Shown here in pieces: positions 48,197 through 58,930 of a stretch of DNA of 64,000 bases. Within the stretch, counting starts at the first letter, position 1; the number at the start of each line of letters is the position of its first letter. The position numbers and the translations under genes were made by a program. Under the pieces are notes generated by a model that did no database searches, was not told the origin of the DNA, and saw only the letters and a program-made list of their open reading frames with translations. This DNA is from Cristatella mucedo (Eukaryota; Bryozoa; Phylactolaemata; Cristatellidae): NCBI GenBank assembly GCA_009760855.2, contig WPIO01000079.1, forward strand, positions 577,001 through 641,000, given 5' to 3'.

Positions 48197-48373
48197 GAGT
48201 CGTTATGGCGCACTAGGTAAGGAGGTCATTTTTCACGACCTCAGTCCCGAGGTCATGCGTTCGAATCCTGCTGCGGCGGCGGGCGATCCCTTATTGCCAC
48301 TGCAAGCTGTGTTGATAGCCGTAAAGGGTCCTCTTGTCACTATGCAAAAAGAGGCTGTCGAATCAGCTACTTG
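48197..48373 (+). mobile_element. SINE-B (tRNA-derived)
   Basis: A box TGGCGCACTAGG, B box CGTTCGAATCC, tail with GATAGCCGTAAAGGGTCC and AAAAGAGGCTG. Partner of 41571-41722. Confidence 0.75.
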
Positions 48374-48895
48374 GGCTTCGCGCCTCATGTCCAACGCTGC
48401 GAGCTAGCTCCCCAACGCGCTGTCGACGCTACGCCTCCGCTGCACACGCACCTTTTATTCTTGAAGTTCACAGAACCGCGTCGCCATCGCGCACTTTTGA
48501 GAGTGCTCGCCGCAGCTAATCCTCGCGTTCTCGCGCTGAGAGTTACGCCGCGTCAACCAGAGTCACCTCACTCTTCGAGCTACGTCTGCTCGAAAGAAGC
48601 GCTGGAATTGGAGCGGCTCGCTCTTGTCGCTCGCTCGGAAACCGAAAGCAGACCACGGAAACCCGAATCTTGCTAAGATGCGTTCGCTATAGCGTCAGTC
48701 GAGATCCGTGATTGCGTCACCGCCTTGAGGTCACGCCTCGCTTAAGCGTATCTCGTGCTTTTTTAGCGATAATTAAATTGAGAAAATTGTATAACGCTAT
48801 ACGAAAACTAAATCTCGCTGTAGGTTCTTTAAAGAGCAAGAAAAGAAGTGCATGATTTGGTCGATCACTACGCATGCAGTTTCAGAGCTCACATA
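48374..48895. other. Unassigned sequence
   Basis: Frame 48371-48676 is Arg/Ser-rich without motifs. Confidence 0.35.
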
Positions 48896-49968
48896 TAATA
48901 ATAATAATAATGCACTTGATAAAGCGCCCTCAGAGAACTTAATCTCTTTCTAGGCGCTTTAAATTTGCTGCAAAGTGAAATGCAATTGAATGGTAAGTAA
49001 AATCATGCTTGGAAAACAGACAAAATGAATAATATGGTTAGGGGTAACATGCACAGGGTCAGCATGCAAGTGTGGTTAGTGGCAGCATGCACAGTGTCAG
49101 CACGCATAAGCACGTGAAGGACGAATCACAAGGACCCACTAAATGCTATCCTAAATAGGTGTGTTTTTAAGTTCCTTTTAAATGTGGTCAGGTCAGGGGA
49201 TGTTCTGACGCAGGTCGGGAGGGAGTTCCAGGCTTTGGGAGCATACGAACAAAATGCACGGTCTCCAAAGGATTTGAGGTTTGTACGAGGTATTTGTAGA
49301 CTGTTGGATTCCAAAAAGCGGGTGGTACGATGCTTGGCCTGATGGGGGAGTATGTCGGAGAGATAGGCTGGAGCCCTAGAATGAAGGGACCTAAAAGTGA
49401 GCGAAAAAACCTTGAAGTCAATCAGTTGCTTGACTAGTAGCCAGTGCAGGTCGGCAAGAAGTGGAGTAATGTGGCAACTGCGACGCTCACGGCCGACAAG
49501 CCTAGCTGCAGAGTTGTGCACCAGCTGCAATCGCCTGATCGCACATGCTGGTAGGCCAGTAAGCAGTGAGTTGCAGAAGTCGAGACGAGATGCCACGAAT
49601 GCATGGACCAACTTGGACGTGGTATCCTTATCTAAACAAGCCCAAATTTTAGCAGTGTTATGAAGCTGAAAATAGGCGGATTTGACTGTGGAGCTGATAC
49701 GGTCATCTAACGAGAGGTCGCTTTGGAATATGACACTTATATTTCACGCTGATTCAACTGGAAATATGCTTTCAGAGCCAATTTTGAGAGTCGTCCTTTC
49801 CAATTTGTGAATCACACTGGGTTTGCCCATAACTAGCAAGTTAGTTTTATCATCGTTTAGTTTTAGAAAATTTGCTGCCATCCATGTGTGGATGTCATCA
49901 ATGCATGCAGCAAGTGAGTTGAGAGAATTTGAGGTGCTCGAAGGCTGTGAGGGATCAAAGCAAAGGTA
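48896..49968 (-). mobile_element. LINE-A: youngest-looking copy, intact C-terminal frame
   Basis: The 3' tail with (ATT)n is at 48896-48912. The frame 49126-49611 is open for 161 codons and ends at a natural stop: RLDFCNSLLTGLPACAIRRL, SPLLADLHWLL-type, PTCVRTSPDLTTFKRNLKTH. The RT side (49744-49968) is open but cut before the YADD box. Few breaks compared with other copies. Confidence 0.8.
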
Positions 49969-50507
49969 CATGTTCGCAAAGGATAATCCACTCGGTGAAC
50001 GGAGCACAAGCCAGGTGGCGAGGAGCGGCTATATTTTTAGCGTATCTTTTAAATTTCATCGAATCAGGAGATGACGTGCAATCCAAATGACCAATTGAAG
50101 AAGAGCTTTGGCTCCGATTACCCCATTGTTGCTTACTGTACAGCCGGCGCTTCCGCGTAGCTTCCTAGAAATGGGACGCCGTATTAAAGTTCGTCAGCTC
50201 AACTTCCGCTGCCTGAAGCTGCCACAAATTCGCATCACTCTTGCCTGCTCTCTGCCGCCGCGCCCATACCGGCGACATCCAAAGCCCGAGCATGTGAGCC
50301 CCCTCGCGGCGATTAGGCCCCACGATGGAGCGACGTGCATGCGGGTAAAAGAAATTGCTGCCTCCGGAGTCTGCCGTGGGCAGCCACGCCACGAGCTGTT
50401 TAATGCACCGCTTCGCCTGTTGCCCGCGGGCGACAGCGAGCGACTGGCGGAAGCGGCGCACAGACAGCCGCTTGGGCGCCTGGCGAATGCCGCCGAGCTG
50501 GAGCATT

Positions 50508-50520
50508 TCACGCCGCCGCC

Positions 50521-50558
<38 letters not shown>

Positions 50559-50571
50559 CGCTGCCGCCGCT
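50508..50571. repeat. (CCG)n trinucleotide repeat
   Basis: About 20 CCG units with a few CTG or CAC variants. Poly-Pro, poly-Arg and poly-Ala frames over it are artefacts. Confidence 0.95.
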
Positions 50572-50767
50572 CCTTCTCTCCACCGTGAGATCCGATGCAG
50601 GGGCAGGGGTTGCACGAAGACAGACGCACCGCCACTAGGCGGCCGCCGCTGACGTGCCGCCGCCGGCACGAGGCTCGCTGTGCGAGCCTCGCGACTCACA
50701 CGGCGGCTGCAAGCGCCCGCCGCTGTCCGCTGCCGCAGTTTTCGTCAGTCGGGGAAGGGGCAGTAAG

Positions 50768-51040
50768 CAAGAAGGGACAGGAAGGAAAGAAGAAGGGACA
50801 GGAAGGAAGGAAGAAGGAACAGGAAGGAAGGAAGAAGGGAAAGGAAGGAAGAAGCGACCGGAAGGAAGGAAGAAGGGACAGGAAGAAAGGAAGAAGGAAC
50901 AGGAAGGAAGGAAGAAGGGAAAGGAAGGAAGAAGCGACCGGAAGGAAGGAAGAAGGGACAGGAAGAAAGGAAGAAGGGAAAGGAAGGAAGGAAGAAGGAA
51001 AAAGAAGGAAGGAAGAAGAGACAGGTGGAAGGAAAAGAAA
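50768..51040. repeat. Polypurine minisatellite with an 80-bp higher-order period
   Basis: Built of GGAAGGAAGAAGG-type units. The 40-bp stretch at 50821-50860 recurs exactly at 50901-50940. An almost uninterrupted purine strand of about 270 bases. Confidence 0.9.
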
Positions 51041-51188
51041 CGAAGAAGAAGGGACACTCCCTCGCGCTCAAGAGAGAACAACGCGAGCCCGAGGGGCGTG
51101 ATCACTTTCCTTCTTCCGGCCGCTTCGCTTCCGGACGACCGCCTGGCGCCTGTAGCGACGAGTAGCCATCACTATCGCGGTCGCGGAC

Positions 51189-53579
51189 TCACGCATGGCG
51201 GTGCCGTCCTGAAGCCGCCGCCGCCACCGCTACGGCAACAGAGACGAGCGCCGGCGCACCGCGTCTAGCCGCCGCGGCGCTCGTCATAATCTCAGTGGCT
51301 ACTGTCGCGTCGTCACCGGCTGGGCTAGTCGCTGCTGCGCTGGTTGCGGCGATCGTCGTCGCGTTGAGGGCAACTGCGACCGCTCTTTCGCTAGCGGCCA
51401 CCATCGTAGCTGCTGTGTCTGCGGCAGGGCCGATCGTTGTCGCGACGTTAGCAGTGACGACCCCGAGGGCGGCTGCGACAGTTGTTGAGCCGATGGCAAC
51501 TGCGAGCGCTCTAGTAGCGTTGGGAGCTGCGAGAGTAGATGCGCTTGCCGTGACCACCGTTGGAGTTGCGTACTTGACAGCGGCGATCGGCGTCGCGATG
51601 ATGGCAGCGGCGACGGTCGTAGTCACGTCGGCGCCAGCTGCGATCGTTGAAGTCGTGTCGGTGGTAGCAGAGACCGCCGTGACGCGGATATCACCTGCCA
51701 CCGTCGAAGCATCGAGAGCAGCTGCGATCGCTGACGTTTCGTCGGCAGAGATTATTGCAGTCAACTTGCCTGCGGCGGCTGTCGTCGAAGTCACGTCCGC
51801 CGCGCCAGCGTCGATTGTCGTCGTGAAAGCGGTAGCAGCTATCATCGTCGTCGCGTTCAGTGTGGCAGCGCTATTTGCTGTGCTTGGGGCAGATGCAAGC
51901 GATGAAGTCGCGTTAGGAGTGATGAGTGTCGTCACTTCGGCAGCACTTTCTATCGTCGTCGTCATCGTCGGGTTGTAGGCAGCTGCGATCGTCGTCGCGC
52001 TGACAGGGGCGAGATTAGACGCGCTTGTGGTCACTGCCATCGTGGTCGCGTCGTTGACAGCGGCGATCGTCGTGGCGACGGCAGCGGCTACGACAGTCGT
52101 GGCTTCTAAGGCCGAGTCGATCGTCACCGATTCGGTCGCAGCCCCGATCGAGGTCGCCACGTAGACGCCAAGTACGATCGTTGCTGTGTTGGCAGCGGTT
52201 GCAGCCGAAGCGTTCGCGGCATTGGCCGTCGTGGCGTCGGCGACCGCAGCGGTCTTCGTCGTCGCGTGAGCGGTAGCAGTTAGTGCACTCGTGTTAGGGT
52301 CAGTGGTGGTGCCGATTGTGGTTGAGTCGTTTGGCGCTGCGATCGTCGGCATCGAATCAAAGGCAGTCGCTATCGCAGACGTCGTGCTGAGATCGACCTC
52401 GACCGACGTTGCGAAGCCTGTGGCGTCGTCAGCGGCAGCTGTCGTCGCGGCATCGGATGTCGTTGTCATCGCCGGGTCGGGCACTGGATCCCTCAGGCTG
52501 CCGTCGCCGCCGTAGCCGCGCTCGAGTAGCTTGGTCAGCGCCTGTGCCGCCTCCAGCCGCCACATTGTCACGTTGCTGGCAAACTGTTCCGCGTCGCTTT
52601 CCGTACGTGACGCTGGACACGCGCTTGCGACGGAGCAATCTGACCGGCCCGTTGAGCTGTCCTGTACGGTAAAGTTTTTCAAGATGGCCACGTCTGTGTT
52701 GAGCATGATCATCTTCGCCTCGCTGCCAGCTATTCCCCAGGTGTACACGGTCTGTTGCGGTTCGAGGCCAGTGAAATTCGTGACGCGCTGCGTCAAATTT
52801 AGTGCCGTCAGCTCCAAGTAGTATTGATTGTTCACGCGGTCGGGAGTCGTCCCCACCCACTGCCCGACGACCTTGGTCGGTCCGTCGCGGACGACGCCGA
52901 GCGTGTGGAACCCCATCAGGGCGGCCGTCTCGCGAGCGCCGAAGCCGCGGTCGGCGAAGTACGTCAGAGTGGCGTCGGCGTCCCACCGTTTGTCGGGAAA
53001 CGCTTCCAGGGCGTCCGTGTACGGAGCGGTGGAGCAGTCCTGCCTGCCGTACCGAAAGCGCACCGCGTCCGCCTCGCCGTCGCTGGCGTCGTCGCCGGCG
53101 CGCGCCACGCCCACCCGGAACGCCACCTTGGCTGCGAGCGCCCACAGGTCGCCGCGAGTGATGTTGAATCCGTCGGCGCCGTCTGCCAGCAGATGCAGCG
53201 ACGCGCGCACTCGCTCCAGCGCCGTCACCGACGCGTCCAGGCCGCTGTTGCTCGGGTCGTTCACGTTGAGGCAGCCGACGCACCTGGCGCCGCCGACGCA
53301 GAAGTGAAAGGCTAGCCGGACGAAGCCGGCGATGAGCCGCTCGTACCTGATGCCGCCCGCCGGTGCGCTCGCCTCGTTCTCGGGACTCGCTATGACTGCT
53401 CCGATGGCGTCGGCCGCTCGTCGGACGTTGGCCGCCGTCAGCTCGTAGACGGGCGGCGCCGGCAGCGCTAGCGACGAGCACGCGACGCCGAGCAGAAGCA
53501 GCGGCGGCAGCAGCAGCGGTAGCGGCGGCGGCGGTGGCTGAGGCAGCAGACCGCCAGTCGAGCAAAGCCGAGCCAGCAT
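51189..53579 (-). CDS. Secreted haem peroxidase with a long Ala/Thr mucin-like tail, copy 2
   Basis: Uninterrupted ORF. The ATG at 53579 is preferred (A at -3); an in-frame ATG at 53597 has poor context. That gives 796 residues, about twice the length of copy 1. Signal peptide about 1-42, with a Pro/Leu run. Peroxidase domain about 44-360: distal Arg88, Phe91 and His92 in RLAFHFC, Asn111, proximal His225 in MGFHTLG, proximal Asp296. Phe93 replaces the usual calcium-binding Asp after the distal His, and Val101 replaces the Asp of CDGC. The domain is roughly three quarters identical to copy 1 by eye. Residues about 370-770 are an Ala/Thr/Ile/Val tract with Thr-Thr and Ala-Ala repeats, likely O-glycosylated. 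A hydrophobic segment and basic end follow. Likely an extracellular, stalked peroxidase; the substrate is unknown. Confidence 0.85.
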   Translation of the reverse strand: MLARLCSTGGLLPQPPPPPLPLLLPPLLLLGVACSSLALPAPPVYELTAANVRRAADAIGAVIASPENEASAPAGGIRYERLIAGFVRLAFHFCVGGARCVGCLNVNDPSNSGLDASVTALERVRASLHLLADGADGFNITRGDLWALAAKVAFRVGVARAGDDASDGEADAVRFRYGRQDCSTAPYTDALEAFPDKRWDADATLTYFADRGFGARETAALMGFHTLGVVRDGPTKVVGQWVGTTPDRVNNQYYLELTALNLTQRVTNFTGLEPQQTVYTWGIAGSEAKMIMLNTDVAILKNFTVQDSSTGRSDCSVASACPASRTESDAEQFASNVTMWRLEAAQALTKLLERGYGGDGSLRDPVPDPAMTTTSDAATTAAADDATGFATSVEVDLSTTSAIATAFDSMPTIAAPNDSTTIGTTTDPNTSALTATAHATTKTAAVADATTANAANASAATAANTATIVLGVYVATSIGAATESVTIDSALEATTVVAAAVATTIAAVNDATTMAVTTSASNLAPVSATTIAAAYNPTMTTTIESAAEVTTLITPNATSSLASAPSTANSAATLNATTMIAATAFTTTIDAGAADVTSTTAAAGKLTAIISADETSAIAAALDASTVAGDIRVTAVSATTDTTSTIAAGADVTTTVAAAIIATPIAAVKYATPTVVTASASTLAAPNATRALAVAIGSTTVAAALGVVTANVATTIGPAADTAATMVAASERAVAVALNATTIAATSAAATSPAGDDATVATEIMTSAAAARRGAPALVSVAVAVAAAASGRHRHA

Positions 53580-53635
53580 GCTCACGCGTCGCCGCATAAG
53601 ACCGTAATGTTACCGCCGGCAGAAGCTGGCGGGCG

Positions 53636-53643
53636 TATTTATG
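53636..53643 (-). promoter_or_regulatory. TATA-like box of peroxidase copy 2
   Basis: Minus strand reads CATAAATA, about 57-64 bases upstream of the preferred ATG, mirroring the arrangement in copy 1. Confidence 0.5.
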
Positions 53644-53649
53644 ACCGTC

Positions 53650-54496
53650 GCCGTGCAGGATTAATCCGACGAACCGCAGAGTCTCACCAACTTGTCGGCG
53701 GCGGTGGCGGCGGTGGGCGAGCGGGCGAGCGGGCGCCAGCCTTTTGGGAACATTCATCGCGCGTCAGCTCCTTGCGGTCCTGATCGATGACGTGCTGACG
53801 TTCGATGCTCGTGACTTTGCGAACGCTAGCTGAAGCGCTCGAACGTCTATGGCGGCAGCGGCGGCGTCTGCGCTACGTCATCGGACTGATGCCAAACTCT
53901 GCCCCCAGGCGAGCCATTCGGCGTCGATCACACTTTTTTTGTCGACGACGAAGAAGAGCGCTTCCTGCTCAGCTTTGCACACCTGCCGATTCCGCGGACA
54001 GGTGCCTTGCCTCGTCATGTGGCCGAAGCTCGCCTCGGCGACGAGCCGCTTGGAAAAAAATGGATCCGCTAGTCGCGGTCAAGCTCTGGCGGTCGGCGGC
54101 CGGTAGCTCTGCAACATTTCACCTCCGGCTTAAGACGCGTGACAACCACTGGAATCGCGCCATTCGGTGACCAGCTGGATACTGCAGCTCGAGCAGGTCC
54201 TCAGCCTCTGGCACGTAAGTTCGAAGCCGCACTGGACTGAGTCCTTCGCACGAGAATTTCGCGAGTAAAGGATGCCATACCTCGCCGCCGCCGCGTGACC
54301 GATGCAGGCGGAAGTTGTTGAAGCGTCTCTACGACTTGTGGCACGCGCAGGTGGCAGAAGGAAACACTACGCTGAACGCAGGCGCGCCCCTCGGGAGCAA
54401 CAATCACGGACCTGTTATCATCGGGCCGGCGCTGAGACGATATGTATATATATATATATTTATATTTATATATATATATATTTTTTTTTATATAGA
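53650..54496. other. GC-rich upstream region of peroxidase 2, then unassigned
   Basis: No supported gene; frames are Arg-rich. A short TA/T run lies at 54440-54492 just before a LINE-A fragment. Confidence 0.4.
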
Positions 54497-54924
54497 CTTT
54501 TCGGAATCCAACAGTCTACAAATACCTCGTACAAACCTCAAATCCTTTGGAGACCGTGCATTTAGTTCGTATGCTCCCAAAGCCTGGAACTCCCTCCCGA
54601 CCTGCGTCAGAACATCCCCTGACGTGACCACATTTAAAAGGAACTTGAAAACGCACCTATTTAGGACAGCATTTAGTGGGTCCCTGTGATTCGTCCTTAA
54701 TGTGCTTATGCATGCTGACACTGTGCATGCTGCCACTAACCACATTAGCATGCTGACCCTGTGCATGTCACCCCTAACCATAATATTCATTCTGTTTGTT
54801 TTTCAAGCATGGTTTTACTTACCATTCAATTGCATTTCCCTTTGCAGCAAATGTAATTCACCTAGAAAGAGATTGAGTTCTCTGAGGGCGCTTTATCAAG
54901 TGCATTATTATTATTACTATTATT
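54497..54924 (+). mobile_element. LINE-A 3' fragment, young
   Basis: The frame 54315-54689 ends with ESNSLQIPRTNLKSFGDRAF and PTCVRTSPDVTTFKRNLKTH, almost the same as the copy at 48896-49968, followed by the full 3' untranslated region and ATT repeats (54904-54924). Confidence 0.8.
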
Positions 54925-56724
54925 CGTCGAGCCGGTGGCCATTGACGGTGTCCGTAGGTTTTTGTAAGCAATCAGTTTCAGTTAAGAGTGACGGGTGGCG
55001 GCCGCATCTCGCCCCGGCCGCGGGTCACGCGCCGCCGCGAGCGGCCGCACGGCAGCGGCGCCTGGCGGCACGTGACCTGCGGCCGCCGCGGGCCGTTCTT
55101 CCGCTTCCGCTCCGCCCGGCCGACTTTGCCCAGCTCGAGACCGCTCGAGGTGGTGACGCGCTCCGATGACACTGAGCGCGCCTCCGCCTCCGCCGCTAAC
55201 GCGCAGGCAACGCTGTCGATCGTCGGAACGCGTGCTTTCCTCCGCGGGCGCTTTCGGCAGTAAAAAACAAAGCTCTCAGCTCCGTCGGCTCTCAGCTCCG
55301 CTCAGTCTCAGCTCAGCTCTCAGCTCCACTCAGTCTCAGCTCTCAGCTCCGTCGGCCGCTCTTCTTCGCTGGACTCCGCGTTCCATTCTGCGGAAACTCC
55401 CTTCGAACAGGGCGCGCGCCGCCGCCGCCGCCGGACGCCTGCGCTTTACAGTGTGCCGCACCCGTTGGCCAGCTCGTCCGCCAAAACGTCCGCTCGGACG
55501 ACGGTGGCAAACGTCGAACAGACTCGAGAGCACTTCTTCGATGAGCTGAGCGGTTTTCAGGCGACAGAGCCGACGAACGCGTTCGCCACGACTGCGAGGT
55601 CAGCAAGCCCGGTTCAGAGGTCAGCCACGCTTGAGCCATAGCGCGGCGAGCGCCCTGTCGCGGCTAGCTAAGCAAGGTCTTCTCTCCCCCTGTCCGACCC
55701 GTTCTAACTGTATGCTCAATGAGACTCGATCGCGCTTCTCGCCGCGCTTGCCAACGCTTCGACCTTGGCTGCCCGGCGCGACGTGGACTCGCTGTCGCGC
55801 ACTCACTCGGCTCCGTTCCCGCTCGGGCATGGATACCGGAGCAGAGGGAAGCCGGCCTATCCTGCGGAGGCGTACGGCGACGGCTGCGGCCCGAGCGTCA
55901 CCTGCGCATTTAGCAGCCGGCCCTGGAGTAGGCTAGGTAGTAGCCGCGCACGGCCTGCCGGCCGCCGCCGCCCTCTTCGGCCGCTCAGGCAGCCGAGGAC
56001 GCTCCCTCGCTTTCCAAGCCACCGCGACGTGTGCCCGATCGCGGCGGCCAATATCCGGTTGCAGGCCCCAGAGCCGTTACGTTAGAGAGTTTAATTTAAT
56101 TTTCTGGCGATTCATTTACCGGAGGGTTAGCCTAGACTCTCCGACGAGGAGCTGGTGGAGCGCCGCACCTGGACCGCCCCACCCTGGGGCGTCTGCCTGG
56201 CAGCCCTCCAGAGACCCAGTGACGCCCTCTGGCGACCGAGAGCGTAAAGATTGGCAGAAAGGCACGCCCAACTTCGTCAAACTAGCAAACGGTAGCTTTT
56301 CCTAGAAGAGGCGCTCCCATTCGCTTTGCTGAATAGGAGTTCGCCTCCTAAGAATAAGAGTACCGAGAGGTGGGACTTTTCAGCCTCTCTTTCAGCTATC
56401 AATACATAATCATATCTAGGAGAGCATTTGATCTACGATGACTAAGCGATAGCAGCTGCTGACGATCATAACTAACATGCAGGTTACCAGCCGCGGGCAT
56501 AGCTAAGGCAGCAGCCGGCGTGGGAGACCCAGCAGCCCGAAGCGATAAGCGTTTAGAAATCCATAGGCACGTAATTTCTTACGCGCTACGGTCAAATAAC
56601 AATCAGAATGACTTTAAACAGGTCTTAGCTGTATCGTTTCTGTATACGATGTTCGCAAGAACTTTAGTTTTCGGAAGAATTATGCAATGAACACGAACGC
56701 ACGTTAGAGCGCTCTGTGTCTGTA
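54925..56724. other. GC- and CpG-rich block of unknown function
   Basis: From about 54980 to 56080 the sequence is strongly CpG-rich, with a CTCAGCTC tandem at 55268-55357. Overlapping frames on both strands are compositional. It could be a CpG island with an unrecognised promoter or first exon. Confidence 0.35.
55268..55357. repeat. Tandem repeat of CTCAGCTC-type units
   Basis: Irregular units TCTCAGCTCCGTCGG and TCTCAGCTC repeated about seven times. Confidence 0.85.
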
Positions 56725-57730
56725 GCCAACATACTTCATCTCACGCAACAAAGAGGAGCATTGCTGAGTCAGGAGAGCAGTTAAGGTAGTAATTAACATG
56801 AAATTAGCAGCTCAGAATGGCTTGAAAGGATGAGCCATAGTCGGCAGCAGGAGAGTTGTTGTCGTTGCCTGAACAGAGATTAAGTTCTTTTGGGGTGCTA
56901 TGCAAATTAAATTATCCTTATAGTAGATAGATAGATAGATAGTGATATCCTTAGTGATAACGAGATCTAGGATATGGCATCCGACGTGAGTGGAATTATT
57001 GAAGCGTTGGACCAAAGTTAAAGTTTTTGTTTAAATTAAGTTAAATTAGTAAAATTAAATAATAATAATTAATTAATTAAGTTAAATTAACTTAAAAGAT
57101 GTTGGCAAAAGATCCTCTAGGAAGTCAAGAAATGAGCAGACCTGGCCATTCTTTGGTCATATTATTTAATTTTTTTTTATTTTGACGTAATTATGAATTA
57201 ATTATCAAATAATCTAACATAACATAGTCTAATAATATAATCCCAGGCTTGTCAAAGTGAATTTTGAAGTCTCCTGCAATCAGTAAAGGCCTTTCACACA
57301 CAAATATTTTAGCGAGGAATTCCGAAAACTCCTCCATAAACAAGTTTAACTAGCCAGAAGGAGAGCGGCATCACAGCAGTGAGAGGCACTGCCTTTGATG
57401 AGGACCTGATTGCAACTGATTTAAACGATGGCCCGCGCGAAAAACCGCATGTCGTATAGCCAAATGATTCGCGAACGACAATAGCAACCCCGCCACTAAC
57501 CTGAACAGATCAGGTGGACTGAAAGAATGAGAACCCCGGGAGTGGTAGTCTAAGATATACAGCTACCGGAGCAGGGCATCGTCCTCGTTTCGGTTAGCAG
57601 CAATGCATCCAGTTTTTCCTGGACAGCCTGATCGTGAATAAATAATCCACTGTTTTTAGAGAGCGGACATTTAACAGGCGGAATTAAATAGGCTGTCCAA
57701 TCGCAGCGTGACGCCGATTAAGTGGCTTGC
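56725..57730 (-). mobile_element. LINE-B: 3' end piece and a separate endonuclease piece
   Basis: Bases 56725-56870 match the LINE-B 3' end. A SINE-A-like tail (56873-56917) and TAGA repeats follow. Bases 56945-57018 and 57245-57730 match the APE-type endonuclease (LLNVRSLKNSG, then LLLTETR), split by 225 bp of AT-rich DNA. It corresponds to 14050-15180. Confidence 0.65.
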
Positions 57731-58667
57731 ATTCGGCGTCCGTCGGAAGGCGCTTGAGCTTTGCGCCCATTGGTCGAACTGGCGTCTCTGGCAGCCTTAG
57801 CGGCGGCTGCTATTCCCACGCCCACCGTAATTTTCGGCCAACGCGTCGCAAAGCTTTGCAAGCTGGCATCAAGAGGGCAGCCAGCCCCGGTCGAATTGCC
57901 GCTTCGTTACGTTTTTGCATCCGGGGCGTTTGTCCTGCCGGTTGCGTTGGCGTGACGACGCCGTCGAGCGGCTGCTGCGGCTCGCGAGGCGACGTGGCCT
58001 CTCCTTGAGAGCTCACTGCAGGACGCGTTGCTGGACGTATTGCTGCTGCTGCTCCTCCGCCGTCACTCAGCTCAACGTCTGCACGCAGCGACTACAATCG
58101 CAGCCTGAGTGCTGCAACAAACAGCTGATGCAGCTCCGACTCACATGCTACAAATGTGCAGCAAAGAATAAGACGTTCAAATATTCGCACATTCACGCAG
58201 CAGAATTACAAGCAGACTTAAATCAAAGTAGGACAACGGAATTTTTACACTTTTTGACTACACCGGTATTCGCGCGAAACTCTAGCTGTAACCGCTGCGA
58301 CCTTTTCCTTCCCAACCCCGAAACATTCGAGTGAATGTGAGGCCACAGGTTCGATTTAGGCCGCCTGCGTGAACCCGGGGAGGCATTGCATTGCGGCGAT
58401 TTGTAGTAAGCTGCCATCGCCTGCAACAGAAAGAAGTAGAAGACTGTGATAGTTTAATAAAGTTGCCGAATTGTGAAAAATCTTGAAAAGTGGCATCGCA
58501 ATTATGCAAAAGTAAGCTATTGCATTCGGAAGCGGTCAATATTTATTTAAATTCTGAAGTTTGAGAATATTTAAACCAAGCAATTTCGCATTCACAGAGA
58601 GAAAATGGGGGAGAGACCAAGAGAAATACAGACTGACTGAGAAAACAGAGATGTAGATAGAGAGATA

Positions 58668-58668
<1 letters not shown>
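57731..58668. other. Unassigned sequence
   Basis: Frame 57915-58334 (139 codons, plus) is Cys-rich but without recognisable spacing. No gene call is made. Confidence 0.35.
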
Positions 58669-58729
<61 letters not shown>

Positions 58730-58738
58730 AGAGAGAGA

Positions 58739-58779
<41 letters not shown>

Positions 58780-58838
58780 GGGGAAGAGAGAGGGGAGAGA
58801 GAGGGGGGAGAGAGGGGGGAGAGAGATAGAGAGAAATC
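58669..58838. repeat. (GA)n microsatellite with G runs
   Basis: AG dinucleotides interrupted by GGGGG blocks. Confidence 0.97.
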
Positions 58839-58930
58839 TCTATTCAGGCACTTCAGGCGACGGATCTTGAGCCCACAGCCCTCGGCCAGGCCTTGGTCAG
58901 GGCGAGCACCTTAACCACTGGGCCAAACGC
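58836..58930 (-). mobile_element. SINE-A, lacking most of the tail
   Basis: The plus strand reads AATCTCTATTCAGGCACTTC, then a degenerate B-box area and the A-box side GAGCACCTTAACCACTGGG. The tail end is replaced by the GA repeat. Confidence 0.65.

Larger units (their letters stand above)
49969..51188. other. GC-rich unassigned region with CCG and purine repeats
   Basis: Frames over 50108-51101 are Pro/Arg- or Lys/Glu-rich because of simple repeats. No conserved domain is seen. It lies directly downstream of peroxidase copy 2. Confidence 0.4.

Noticed and set aside
48197-48280. Functional tRNA gene
   Set aside because: It has A and B boxes, but spacing and flanks match SINE-B copies, with no proper acceptor stem seen.
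51295-51978. 227-codon Val/Ala-rich ORF on the plus strand
   Set aside because: Antisense of the Ala/Thr repeat of peroxidase 2.
52429-53757. 442-codon frame overlapping peroxidase copy 2
   Set aside because: Arg-rich shadow in another frame of the same strand; it lacks family motifs.
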